The notes below the pieces were generated by a model. The model was given only the letters and a program-made list of their open reading frames with translations. It was not told where the DNA came from and made no database searches. From Bacillota bacterium (GTDB lineage: Bacteria > Bacillota > Clostridia > Acetivibrionales > DTU013), in assembly GCA_023409615.1 (NCBI GenBank), contig JAEYRF010000055.1:1-15865 (forward strand): a stretch of DNA of 15,865 bases, written 5' to 3'. This document shows positions 6,081 through 14,064 of the stretch, one piece after another; position 1 is the stretch's first letter; every line of letters begins with the position of its first letter. Made by a program: the position numbers and the translations under genes.

Positions 6081-6998
6081 ATGAGAACATATCGGCGAAA
6101 TTTTATCTATGAGAGCAATGACTTTGTCAATATGTGCAAATTCATTATCCAGGATCATTTATCAAAAAAAGACTACTTCGTTTGGCATATTGGGCGCATT
6201 GTGGACTGGAAATATGGCCTTTCTAATTTTAAGAAGCACTTCCCTGATAATTACAGCAATGCTGCTCACTTATGGTTTGACTATTTTCACAATCTGATAG
6301 GCTTTGTAATATCAGAGGATTTTAATAATGATTTTACTATCTTTCTGAAAGACAGTTACTCCACTTTATATCCTGAGCTGCTCCATTGGGTTAGTACAGA
6401 GTGGGGCTGCAAATACGATAACCTTGTCACGTCAGCAGTTGAGCATCAGACAGAGCTCATAAAAGCTCTGGAAGGCGATGGTTATGAAAAAATTGACTGC
6501 ATGGAAAAGACAAGAGTCTTCGACACAAGCATTTTTAAGGATTATGTTATCGAAGATCCTTCTGTATCCTTCCAAAGTATGGCTGAAAACTGTGATTATA
6601 ACGAGCAGGCCAAACTCAGGAGAAATGCCTGGCCAAGGGACTTCAGCGAAGATATAGACCTCGAGATCAGGGAGTATGCCCGCAAAAGTCCTATATACAA
6701 TGCAAAATTCGATTTTGTGCTGGTAAATAGCGAAGGTAATCATGTGTCAGGCTGTGAAGCATTTGTTGATTATGAGAATAACACTGCGGAAATAGAACGG
6801 GTTTGCACACATTCCGATTTTTACAACAATGGTTACTCTCAAAAGGTTCTCATGGCCTGCATGAGAAAACTATTTGAAAACAATATACCCACAGCCTTTC
6901 TCACGGGAGGGTATGACAAAACATTTCACCTTTATGGGAAGCTGGGACATGTAAAGGAATTCACAAAGTACTTTTATGAGAAGAAGACAAGCAAGTAA
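6081..6998 (+). CDS. GNAT-superfamily N-acetyltransferase, probable tandem GNAT domains
   Basis: 305 residues. The C-terminal half is a clear GNAT domain: VSGCEAFVDYENNTAEIERV (222-241) gives beta4, and THSDFYNNGYSQKVLMACMR (243-262) is motif A with the acetyl-CoA loop Y-N-N-G-Y-S, followed by FLTGGYDKTFHLYGKLGH (273-290). The N-terminal half (residues 60-150: LWFDYFHNLIGFVISED, then YPELLHWVSTEW and LEGDGYEKIDCMEKTRVFD) looks like a second, degenerate GNAT fold, which is common in clostridial proteins of this length. The acceptor substrate is unknown. ATG at 6081 is chosen because GGAGG (6071-6075) precedes it; the in-frame TTG at 6069 lies upstream of that site. It is monocistronic and ends in a strong terminator. 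Confidence 0.85.
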   Translation: MRTYRRNFIYESNDFVNMCKFIIQDHLSKKDYFVWHIGRIVDWKYGLSNFKKHFPDNYSNAAHLWFDYFHNLIGFVISEDFNNDFTIFLKDSYSTLYPELLHWVSTEWGCKYDNLVTSAVEHQTELIKALEGDGYEKIDCMEKTRVFDTSIFKDYVIEDPSVSFQSMAENCDYNEQAKLRRNAWPRDFSEDIDLEIREYARKSPIYNAKFDFVLVNSEGNHVSGCEAFVDYENNTAEIERVCTHSDFYNNGYSQKVLMACMRKLFENNIPTAFLTGGYDKTFHLYGKLGHVKEFTKYFYEKKTSK

Positions 6999-7006
6999 AA
7001 ATAAAG

Positions 7007-7045
7007 GCCTGCGGCAATAATGTAAAAAATTATCGCAGGCTCTTT
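7007..7045 (+). terminator. Rho-independent terminator after the GNAT gene
   Basis: GCCTGCG (7007-7013) pairs with CGCAGGC (7034-7040). ATAAT/ATTAT extends the stem inward past a three-base bulge (GCA). TCTTT follows, and an A-rich run precedes, so it may also serve the convergent AEC gene ending at 7062. Confidence 0.75.
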
Positions 7046-7061
7046 AGTATACTAAATCATT

Positions 7062-7985
7062 TTATCTTACCAACTCAATGAGAACAGGCAATACGATAAA
7101 GGAGCCAAGCGTTGTCCATAGAATGCATTTTGATACAATTTGCGCAGATGCATCAAACTCTTCAGCAAGTATTACCGCATTTACGGCCACCGGCATTGAC
7201 GCCAAAATGAGAAGGACCGAAAAAAGGATTCCGCTGACACCCAGTATGTATAGCACCAGACATGCTATAAGCGGTGATAAGATCATCCGTATGGCCATTC
7301 CTGACCAAAATGCCTTCTGAGAATCTCTGTCCAGTTTGGATTTCTTTACACCGGCCATTTGCGCTCCCAATATAACCAACACCACAGGGGAGTAAGATTT
7401 AGCAACCATTTCAATGCCGGTTTCAACCTCAGATGGTATATGGAGCGCTAAAGCACGAAGTATAACCGCTACTATGGCAGCATAAACAGCGGGATAGGAA
7501 AATATCGATAAGATGGCTTTTTTTATTGAAAAGTTGGATCTCGCCGCAAAGAAAACACCGGCTGTATTAACTAATATTATCTGAGTTATGACATAAATGG
7601 ACGCCTTTCCCAGCCCCGCCTGGCCAAAAGCCAGCAAAACCAGCGGCAATCCATAATTAATTGAATTAGTCAATGTTGACACTAATGTTAGCCCGGCTGC
7701 TTTCTGAGTCGGTAATTTAAGAATTTTTCCTGTTATTTTCGCAACTGCCCATAAGAGAAACATGTTTAGCAGACTGAATAAAGCCGTTTTGAAAAAATCC
7801 GTAAAAGAAATCTGTGCATTAAATAAAGTATTAAAAACCATGCACGGGAACATAAAATACAGTATAACTGTTAGTATTTGCTTGGTTTCAAGCCCTTTGA
7901 ATCGGACAAGCAGCACTCCGGCAGTAACAGGGATCGCAAGCGGAACAATAACTTGAAATAAAGTAGAAAAGACAGTTTGTATCAA
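7062..7985 (-). CDS. AEC (auxin efflux carrier)-family transporter, TTG start
   Basis: 307 residues with about ten hydrophobic segments arranged as two five-helix halves around a hydrophilic centre (near residues 150-190), the usual AEC/PIN-like layout. The family signature with a conserved Asn and the Gly-Leu-Pro turn is TNSINYGLP (106-114), and the C-terminal half holds SMPVAVNAVILAEEFDA. Bacterial members are permeases for malate, malonate or other organic anions; the substrate cannot be told here. TTG at 7985 is chosen because AGGAG (7998-7994) lies 8 bases upstream and the protein then has the normal family N terminus (VFSTLFQVIVPLAIPVTAGV). The longer frame to 8114 adds a non-conserved tail and would start upstream of the predicted promoter. 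It stands alone, convergent with the GNAT gene. Confidence 0.86.
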   Translation of the reverse strand: MIQTVFSTLFQVIVPLAIPVTAGVLLVRFKGLETKQILTVILYFMFPCMVFNTLFNAQISFTDFFKTALFSLLNMFLLWAVAKITGKILKLPTQKAAGLTLVSTLTNSINYGLPLVLLAFGQAGLGKASIYVITQIILVNTAGVFFAARSNFSIKKAILSIFSYPAVYAAIVAVILRALALHIPSEVETGIEMVAKSYSPVVLVILGAQMAGVKKSKLDRDSQKAFWSGMAIRMILSPLIACLVLYILGVSGILFSVLLILASMPVAVNAVILAEEFDASAQIVSKCILWTTLGSFIVLPVLIELVR

Positions 7986-8027
7986 AAAATTCGCTCCTGT
8001 TCCGAGATTATTATCCTTTACCAATAG

Positions 8028-8036
8028 ATTATAGCA
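8028..8036 (-). promoter_or_regulatory. Extended -10 promoter of the AEC gene
   Basis: The minus strand reads TGC-TATAAT (8036-8028), a perfect extended -10. There is no good -35, as is usual for this class. Transcription would start near 8021, giving a leader of about 35 bases to the TTG start. This independently supports the shorter protein. Confidence 0.5.
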
Positions 8037-8107
8037 CCGAACGAAACTTATTGCTAATGCAAAGGGCGAGAAAAATTTGTTTACATAAGTTATGTGGTGG
8101 GAACTCC

Positions 8108-8137
8108 TTGACAATTAACGCTATGTGAATGTACGAT
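8108..8137 (+). promoter_or_regulatory. Candidate promoter of the SDR gene
   Basis: A perfect TTGACA (8108-8113) is followed by an 18-base spacer and TACGAT (8132-8137, four of six). It lies about 70 bases before the SDR start on the correct strand. Confidence 0.4.
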
Positions 8138-8209
8138 TATCATGACTCAACAAAAATACAGATAATCTAACATTTGAAAAAGTGGATGAGGTACGGGAGG
8201 AATAAAACA

Positions 8210-9034
8210 ATGTCGATCGAAGCTAATCTAAAAAAACTGTTTTCTCTTGAAGGAAAGGTAGTTATGATGACCGGCGCGGCAGGCGGTATAGGTGTTGCAT
8301 TATCCAAGGGCATGGCTGGTATTGGTGCGATTATGTGCAATTGCGATATTAGCGAAAAGGGCTTAAAAGCTCTTGCCGATGAAATCGCTGATGAGGGTGG
8401 TCAGTCAAAGTCTTATGTAATGGACGTTACCGACCGTGGCAGCATACAATCTGTCATCGATTCCATAGTTAATGAATATGGAACAATAGATGTATTGGTA
8501 AATGTAGCAGGGATCAATAAGCGCGAAGGTTTAATGGATGTTACTGAAGAAACATATGACAAAATCATGGACATCAACCTTAAAAGCGTTTTTTTCATAA
8601 CCCAGGCAGTTGCTCCACATATGATGAAGAAACATACAGGAAGTATTATTAACATCGGCTCTCATAATGCCACTGCTATGTTAGGTGGCTGCAGTGTGTA
8701 TGGCGCAACAAAGAGCGGAGTCTTAGGCGTTACGCGGGCAATGGCGGTTGAATGGGCAGAGTGGGGAATCCGTGCTAACGCGGTGTCTCCGGGGCATATA
8801 TTAACGCCGCTCACACAGATTACCTGGGATCATCCGACCCGTGGCGACTATCTTCGTGACCGAATTGCAATGAGACGCCCCGGTTATCCGGACGAATTAT
8901 TAGGTGTTGTGGCAATGCTTGCGTCCGATTCCTCGAGCTATATATCCGGCGCTAATTTTGTGGTTGACGGCGGGTGCCTTTGCGGAGGTATGCCATGGGA
9001 TTATGACTCCGCATATCACAATAATGAGAAATAG
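8210..9034 (+). CDS. Classical short-chain dehydrogenase/reductase (sugar-acid or polyol type)
   Basis: 274 residues of Rossmann fold. The cofactor motif TGAAGGIG is at 21-28. Asp46 at the end of beta-2 (NCDISEKG) points to NAD rather than NADP. NVAG is at 98-101, Asn123 lies in DINLKSV, and the catalytic set is Ser151 with YGATK (Tyr164, Lys168), followed by SPG at 194-196. Overall resemblance is to gluconate 5-dehydrogenase, 2-deoxygluconate 3-dehydrogenase and KduD-like enzymes; the exact substrate is inferred only. The C-terminal tail CLCGGMPWDYDS is slightly longer than usual. ATG at 8210 follows GGGAGG; the in-frame start at 8174 lacks one. The next gene begins 112 bases later, so cotranscription is possible but not shown. 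Confidence 0.88.
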   Translation: MSIEANLKKLFSLEGKVVMMTGAAGGIGVALSKGMAGIGAIMCNCDISEKGLKALADEIADEGGQSKSYVMDVTDRGSIQSVIDSIVNEYGTIDVLVNVAGINKREGLMDVTEETYDKIMDINLKSVFFITQAVAPHMMKKHTGSIINIGSHNATAMLGGCSVYGATKSGVLGVTRAMAVEWAEWGIRANAVSPGHILTPLTQITWDHPTRGDYLRDRIAMRRPGYPDELLGVVAMLASDSSSYISGANFVVDGGCLCGGMPWDYDSAYHNNEK

Positions 9035-9146
9035 GATTTATTCTTAAGCCATATTTTCCAAGTTTCCCTTGATAATCACCATAAATTAGTGTACTATTCT
9101 TTATTAATAAAGCTGTTATAATTAGCTGTTATGAGGGGTGTAATTG

Positions 9147-10412
9147 ATGAGTGAATGGAGAATAGAGACCAAATGCCTGCAGGAGGGTTACAAACCCGGT
9201 AATGGAGACACGCGCGTAGTGCCAATCTGCCAGAGTACAACCTATAGATATGATTCTACCGAACATGTTGCAGAATTATTCGACAGGCCGGATAAAGGCC
9301 ATATTTATTCCCGCATCAGCAATCCCACTGTTGCAGCTCTGCAAGAAAAGATCGCAGCCCTGGAAGGCGGCGTCGGCGCGTTGTGTACCTCCTCCGGTCA
9401 GGCGGCTACCTTTATCGCTGTCATGAACATCTGTGAATGCGGAGACCACATCGTATCTGCCGGTACAATCTACGGTGGAACCTTTAATCTTCTGAACGTT
9501 ACTTTCAGAAAAATGGGGATCGAAGTCACCTTTGTCGACCAGGACGCCTCCGAAGAAGAAATCCTTAAAGCATTCAGGCCTAATACAAAAATGCTCTTTG
9601 GAGAAAGCATCGCAAATCCTAAAATCAGCATCCTCGATATAGAAAAATTTGCTCGTATTGCTCACAGCAACGGTGTTCCGCTAGTTGTCGACAACACCTT
9701 TGCAACACCAGTCCTGCTCAGACCTTTCGAATACGGTGCTGATATTATTACCCATTCTACAACGAAATACATTGATGGTCATGCTACCTGTGTAGGCGGA
9801 GTTTTGATCGATTCCGGCAAGTTTGACTGGACAAACGGGAAATTCACCATTCTTACACAGCCTGATCCGTCCTATCACGGCATCTCATATACTGAGACCT
9901 TCGGTAATGCGGCCTATATAATGAAGGCCTGCTATCAATACATGAGGGATCTGGGAAACTGCATGAGCCCTATGAACGCATTTCTGACAAATCTAGGGTT
10001 AGAGACACTTCACCTCAGGATGGAGCGTCATTGCTCCAACGCTGAAAAGGTAGCCGATTATCTTTCAAATAACGATAAGGTTATTTCCGTCAGCTACCCC
10101 TCACTCAAGAGCGACAAATATTACGATCTCGCGCAGAAATATCTGCCCAAAGGCTGCTCCGGTGTTATTTCCTTCCGGATCAAGGGAGGCAGGGATGCGG
10201 CGATTAAATTCATGGATAAGCTGAAGCTTGCTGCAATCGTTGTTCACGTTGCTGACGTCCGGACCGCAGTTCTCCACCCCGCAAGCTCGACACACCGTCA
10301 GTTGACAGATGAACAGCTGCTTGCAGCAGGGATCGAGCCCGATATGATTCGTATTTCAGTAGGGATTGAAAATGTCAACGATATTATAGAGGATATCAGG
10401 CAGGCGCTCTAA
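9147..10412 (+). CDS. metY: O-acetylhomoserine sulfhydrylase / Cys-Met metabolism PLP enzyme
   Basis: 421 residues of the Cys/Met PLP-dependent fold-type I family. Visible active-site elements are YSRISNPT (54-61, phosphate-binding Tyr and Arg from the partner subunit), SSGQAA (82-87), TIYGGT (107-112, ring-stacking Tyr109), VVDNTFATP (180-188, Asp182 to the pyridine N) and HSTTKYIDGH (203-212, Schiff-base Lys207), plus the substrate-carboxylate Arg in IRISVGIEN near the end. Length and the TKYIDGHATCVGGV segment fit MetY-type O-acetylhomoserine sulfhydrylase, which makes homocysteine from O-acetylhomoserine and sulfide. Methionine gamma-lyase or a cystathionine enzyme are alternatives. The start is ATG at 9147 behind GAGGGG (9133-9138); a TTG directly before it is less likely. 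I see no SAM or T-box leader in the 112 bases upstream. Confidence 0.85.
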   Translation: MSEWRIETKCLQEGYKPGNGDTRVVPICQSTTYRYDSTEHVAELFDRPDKGHIYSRISNPTVAALQEKIAALEGGVGALCTSSGQAATFIAVMNICECGDHIVSAGTIYGGTFNLLNVTFRKMGIEVTFVDQDASEEEILKAFRPNTKMLFGESIANPKISILDIEKFARIAHSNGVPLVVDNTFATPVLLRPFEYGADIITHSTTKYIDGHATCVGGVLIDSGKFDWTNGKFTILTQPDPSYHGISYTETFGNAAYIMKACYQYMRDLGNCMSPMNAFLTNLGLETLHLRMERHCSNAEKVADYLSNNDKVISVSYPSLKSDKYYDLAQKYLPKGCSGVISFRIKGGRDAAIKFMDKLKLAAIVVHVADVRTAVLHPASSTHRQLTDEQLLAAGIEPDMIRISVGIENVNDIIEDIRQAL

Positions 10413-10425
10413 AAGCCTGTCTTTT
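10398..10425 (+). terminator. Terminator overlapping the metY stop codon
   Basis: AGGCAGGC (10398-10405) pairs with GCCTGTCT (10415-10422) over a 9-base loop, with one G-U pair and a following run of T. The stem starts inside the last codons of metY and the T-run overlaps the end of the convergent MATE gene. This is an unusually tight packing. Confidence 0.65.
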
Positions 10426-11848
10426 ACTTATCCACTACGATATTTTGCGCCCAGTGGCCAGCGCGTACAATGAGTACACCTATCAAACTCTTGAGTATAT
10501 CAGGGACATAGCAGATGATATAGAGTGTGTATATATCAAGCTTTGTGAAGTGCGTAATTACATATGCAAATGGAATAAAGAGCACCCATGCGTATATACT
10601 ATCGAAAATGAAGGTTATGAGTGTCTTTCCTCCTGAGCGCATCGCAAAGTAGCAGCAGTGTGCGGTTGCGAAGAATCCCATATACATTGCGCTTGTGCGC
10701 ATAAAGTGAGACGCAAGATTGCGCACCTCTTCAGTCGTGTTGTAAATATGCGGGATCACAGGTGACACAGCTACCAATGTTCCGCCGAATACAATACATG
10801 TACAGACGCTGAAGAAAATCAATTTCCATACATAGGCTTTCGCCTGCTTCATTTCTCCGGCACCAAGAGCTTGCCCTACCATGACTGCGACAGCGGAACC
10901 CATTGAAATAAACACAACATTAAACAGATTTGTAATCGTGCTTGAAATATTGAGACCGGCTATGATGTTCAGTCCTCGAGTCGAGAATATCTGCATCAGA
11001 GTAGTCACACTGAGCGACCATAGTAATTCATTAGCGATGAGAGGCATTCCCTTTTTAAATATCTTCAATGCAAGCTTTCCCGGAATTCTCATTGAACGGT
11101 AAATGCCGATTATAAAAGGAAAAATGACCTTGTGCCGGTGGGTGTAACCCACGATGATCGCCATTTCAACATAACGCGAGATGACTGTTGCAATAGCTGC
11201 GCCGGCTACACCGAGTGCGGGGAATCCAAACTTACCAAATATCAGTATATAATTTAAGCAAAGATTTACGAATACAGCAGTGATGCTCGCCTTCATTGGC
11301 AGCATCGTCTCGCCTGTCTCGCGAAGCGTACTGCTATATACCTGCGACAATGCAAAAGGCAGCAATCCCCAGAGCATGATACGTAAATAATCGCAGCCAT
11401 ATTCCAACATCACCGATGCATCGGCTGCATTGCCCTCTCCGGTCAGGTACAGAGATATCAACGTGTCACCGGTTGCCGAAAAGACACCGATTGCAGCTGC
11501 CAGTATTATAGCTGCTGTCCAAAGTTTATATCGAAACGTATGGCGCAGCCCTTCAGTATCGCCTGCACCAAAAAACTGCGCGCCGAAAATTCCCGGTCCG
11601 GCAAGTCCGCCGAAGATCGTCAGGTTGAATACAAACATAAGCTGATTCACTATGGCAACGCCGGACATCTGCCCGGTACCCACCTGTCCGACCATGATAT
11701 TGTCGAGAAGGTTAACAAAGTTAGAAACCGTATTTTGTATGATAATAGGCACAACAAGTGCAAGCACGGTTTTATAGAATGCACGATCGCCGATAAATGT
11801 GCGTTTAAACCGGCCTGCTAAGCTTGTCGGCATCGATAGTTGATTCAT
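10424..11848 (-). CDS. MATE-family multidrug/Na+ (or H+) antiporter
   Basis: 474 residues with twelve predicted membrane helices in two six-helix halves. Typical MATE features are VLALVVPIIIQNTVSNFVNL (residues 28-47) then LDNIMVGQVG, which is the family's first-helix signature, the later FNLTIFGGLAGPGIFGAQFF, and in the second half GSAVAVMVGQALGAGEMKQA. These proteins export cationic drugs or metabolites in exchange for Na+ or H+; the substrate is unknown. AAAGAGAG precedes the ATG at a suitable distance. It lies 49 bases downstream of hflC on the same strand with no terminator between them, so it is probably cotranscribed with hflK-hflC. Confidence 0.9.
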   Translation of the reverse strand: MNQLSMPTSLAGRFKRTFIGDRAFYKTVLALVVPIIIQNTVSNFVNLLDNIMVGQVGTGQMSGVAIVNQLMFVFNLTIFGGLAGPGIFGAQFFGAGDTEGLRHTFRYKLWTAAIILAAAIGVFSATGDTLISLYLTGEGNAADASVMLEYGCDYLRIMLWGLLPFALSQVYSSTLRETGETMLPMKASITAVFVNLCLNYILIFGKFGFPALGVAGAAIATVISRYVEMAIIVGYTHRHKVIFPFIIGIYRSMRIPGKLALKIFKKGMPLIANELLWSLSVTTLMQIFSTRGLNIIAGLNISSTITNLFNVVFISMGSAVAVMVGQALGAGEMKQAKAYVWKLIFFSVCTCIVFGGTLVAVSPVIPHIYNTTEEVRNLASHFMRTSAMYMGFFATAHCCYFAMRSGGKTLITFIFDSIYAWVLFIPFAYVITHFTKLDIYTLYIICYVPDILKSLIGVLIVRAGHWAQNIVVDK

Positions 11849-11897
11849 TTATAGCTCTCTTTCTTTTACCTTATCTGATAAGTTTATGGACCAGTCA

Positions 11898-12779
11898 TTA
11901 CGGCCTGATCAGGAGCTTCGCTAATGGCGAATCGCTGCCGAGTATAACAGTTTTGTTTGTCCCCTCAAGGGATGCTTCCAATGCATCAAGCGACAGCATA
12001 TATTCATAAAATGCACGCTTGTCATCTGTATTGTATGTCTGGGCAAGCATCTTCATGTACTCCTGCTCACCCTCAGCTTCTATCTTTGCTGCTTTTGCCT
12101 CCGCATTTGAGACGATAATATTTACCTGTTTGTCGACGTTGTTTCGAATTATTGAAGCTTCATACTCACCGTCGGCGGAGTATTTCTCAGCTATCTGATT
12201 ACGTTCTGAGATCATACGTCCGTAAACCGCCTGCTCATTTGCTTCCGGCAGATCAAACCTCTTAATCTTAACATCTACAATATTAATACCATAATTTGTG
12301 GCTATTGTTCCAACAATACTCGTAATGCCTTCATAGATGTCATTTCGCTCAGATGCGTTATTCTCATTTATTATCTCCTGCTGATCAAGCGTACCCATGA
12401 CATTTTTAAACGCATTGTATGTGAATGCATCCAGACGCTCCTCTGCTACACTAATACTACCCAGTGTCTGGAAAAACTTCAGAGGTTCCACTATACGCCA
12501 CAGAACATAACTGTCCACCGTCATGTTCTGCTTGTCAGCTGTCAAAACCTCAGATGGCGAAATGTCGTAATACAATATCGCTTTGGGGAATGTTCTTATA
12601 CTGTCCAGGAACGGAGTTTTAAGATAAAGCCCCGGCGAATCCTTGGTAGCTATGATCTTGGAAAACCTGACTATAGAAACATATTCATTCTCCTGAACAA
12701 CATAAATACTGGATGCGCCAACAATGATGACCAGCAATATTATGATTCCTGTCGCTATTCGTGCAATTTTCTTTTTCAT
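11898..12779 (-). CDS. hflC: HflC, SPFH-domain membrane regulator of FtsH protease
   Basis: 293 residues. An N-terminal anchor helix (about 5-27) is followed by the SPFH/band-7 domain: VVQENEYVSIVRFSKI (27-42), SPGLYLKTPFLDSI (48-61), YDISPSEVLTADKQNMTVDS (71-90) and VDVKIKRFDLPEANEQAVYG (168-187). A long Ala/Glu-rich helix then runs from 190 to 245 (SERNQIAEKYSADGEYEA, then SNAEAKAAKIEAEGEQEY). HflC and HflK form a cage-like complex in the membrane that surrounds FtsH and controls its access to substrates. The start is ATG at 12779, one base after the hflK stop (TAATATG), so the pair is coupled. The longer frame to 12830 lies within hflK. Confidence 0.9.
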   Translation of the reverse strand: MKKKIARIATGIIILLVIIVGASSIYVVQENEYVSIVRFSKIIATKDSPGLYLKTPFLDSIRTFPKAILYYDISPSEVLTADKQNMTVDSYVLWRIVEPLKFFQTLGSISVAEERLDAFTYNAFKNVMGTLDQQEIINENNASERNDIYEGITSIVGTIATNYGINIVDVKIKRFDLPEANEQAVYGRMISERNQIAEKYSADGEYEASIIRNNVDKQVNIIVSNAEAKAAKIEAEGEQEYMKMLAQTYNTDDKRAFYEYMLSLDALEASLEGTNKTVILGSDSPLAKLLIRP

Positions 12780-12780
12780 A

Positions 12781-13812
12781 TTACTCCATCGCCCCTTCTT
12801 CTGTCTGCTGATTTGGTTTTGGATTCTCAAAAAAGCTCTCCAGCGGCAGCATCATATCCACTCCGTTTTTGGATGTGTCTATATAAACCTTTACATCCGG
12901 CAGTAATTTGGTAAGTACTTCATAATACATTCGGGAACGCGTGATCTCCGGGTTGTTGGCATACTCAGTGTACATTGCTTCAAACATTGCAATTTGCTCT
13001 GTAGCGTCATTTATTCTGCTCTGTTTCAAGTATTCAGCATTCTGCAGAAGTTTATCCGCTTGTGCCTGGGCTTCAGGAACCTCAGCATTTTCATAGGCTT
13101 TTGCCCGGTTAATGACCGTTTCAGCTCCCTGCTTTGCAGTCTCAACTTCCTTAAATGCTGCAGTTACCTCCTCCGTCGGTGGCTCGCTGTCCTGTATTTT
13201 CACATCTGTCAGCATCACACCAATATCATAATTAATCAGTACCTCAGTAATAAGCTCCTTAACCTGTTGCTGTACAAGCTCCTTACCATCCGTAAGTACT
13301 GAGTCGACACCTGTGGATCCGACAACATTCCTTACCTGGCTCTGAACAAGATTTTTCAATATCTCTTCAGGCTGGTAGGATGAGAATAAGTATTTTTGGG
13401 GATCCGAAACTTTGTATTCCACAAAGAATTCCACATTTACAATGTTGTAATCTCCCGTTATCATTTTGCTTTCATTATCTACCAGAACATATCCTGTCTC
13501 AGTTGCCGTATCGGTGCGATAGCCCATCTCAATCTTCTGATACACATTTACGTCAACCTTGTAAACCTTCTGGATTCCAAGTGGAAGCTTGAAATGCATA
13601 CCGGCATCAGTGATATTTGTTACCTTGCCGAAGGTAGTAACAACACCCTGTTGTTTGTCATCAATAGTATACCAGCAAGATCCGGCTATTATTAACACAA
13701 TAAGTATAATTATCGCCGGCACAATGTATTTCATAATTTTCTTCCAGTTAAAGCTGCTATAAGAGTTCCTATTTTGAACAAATGGAATTCCTCCATTTTC
13801 ATTCAAGCTCAT
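12781..13812 (-). CDS. hflK: HflK, SPFH-domain membrane regulator of FtsH protease
   Basis: 343 residues. A short Asn-rich cytoplasmic tail and one membrane helix (about 28-47) lead into the SPFH domain: TIDDKQQGVVTTFGKVT (49-65), DAGMHFKLPLGIQKVYKVDV (69-88), GDYNIVNVEFFVEYKVSDP (120-138) and VMLTDVKIQDSEPPTEEVTA (199-218). A coiled-coil region follows at 218-275. It lacks the Gly-rich N terminus of the E. coli protein, as is usual in Firmicutes. It is the first gene of the hflK-hflC-MATE row. ATG at 13812 follows AGGA; ATG at 13818 and upstream frames to 13857 are possible but start inside the A/T-rich leader. FtsH itself is not in the window. Confidence 0.88.
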   Translation of the reverse strand: MSLNENGGIPFVQNRNSYSSFNWKKIMKYIVPAIIILIVLIIAGSCWYTIDDKQQGVVTTFGKVTNITDAGMHFKLPLGIQKVYKVDVNVYQKIEMGYRTDTATETGYVLVDNESKMITGDYNIVNVEFFVEYKVSDPQKYLFSSYQPEEILKNLVQSQVRNVVGSTGVDSVLTDGKELVQQQVKELITEVLINYDIGVMLTDVKIQDSEPPTEEVTAAFKEVETAKQGAETVINRAKAYENAEVPEAQAQADKLLQNAEYLKQSRINDATEQIAMFEAMYTEYANNPEITRSRMYYEVLTKLLPDVKVYIDTSKNGVDMMLPLESFFENPKPNQQTEEGAME

Positions 13813-13934
13813 CACCATCCTAAATAGTTTATTAAATTCATATCTATATGGTATCATAAGAGTAGCGTAATTAATAGTTTTCTATCTGAAATAGTAAATT
13901 TTTATAAATCGCAAGTATACTTTATGTTCATATA

Positions 13935-13991
13935 TTTACCAGAAAATTTTACATAAAATTAACACAGTATATACGTAGAATTTATTATAAT
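13935..13991 (+). promoter_or_regulatory. Possible PhoP-box array and -10 of the Na+/Pi cotransporter gene
   Basis: TTTACC (13935-13940), TTTACA (13948-13953) and TTAACA (13959-13964) lie on one strand. The last two are exactly 11 bases apart, matching the TT(A/C/T)ACA direct repeats bound by PhoP in Bacillus; TATACG follows at 13970-13975, again 11 bases on. A perfect TATAAT sits at 13986-13991 with no -35 at the normal distance, as expected for an activated promoter. Phosphate control would suit the gene. The DNA is A/T-rich, so chance is a real alternative. Confidence 0.45.
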
Positions 13992-14008
13992 AGATTTAGC
14001 TATGCAAT

Positions 14009-14028
14009 GCGAATACAACAGGATTCGC
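14009..14028 (+). repeat. Leader hairpin upstream of the Na+/Pi cotransporter gene
   Basis: GCGAAT (14009-14014) and ATTCGC (14023-14028) form a 6-bp stem with an 8-base loop, followed by TTT. It lies between the predicted start of transcription (near 13998) and the ribosome binding site. The T-run is too short for a clear terminator; a role in mRNA stability or attenuation is speculative. Confidence 0.35.
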
Positions 14029-14064
14029 TTTACAATAGAAGCCTAATAACAACTTGGAGGACGT

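Noticed and set aside
7986..8114. N-terminal extension of the AEC transporter to 8114
   Set aside because: The extra 43 residues lack family similarity, and an extended -10 promoter and a strong ribosome binding site lie inside this stretch, favouring TTG 7985.
9035..9146. Possible SAM riboswitch or T-box before metY
   Set aside because: Only 112 bases are available, and none of the conserved stems or T-box sequence can be seen; just a TATAAT-like box and a short repeat, AGCTGTTAT.
11904..11913. Palindrome CCTGATCAGG as a terminator or operator
   Set aside because: It lies within the last codons of hflC, has no loop or T-run, and is explained by the coding sequence.
13212..13702. Long plus-strand open frames opposite hflK
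   Set aside because: They are antisense to strongly conserved SPFH coding sequence and have no ribosome binding site or recognisable domain.
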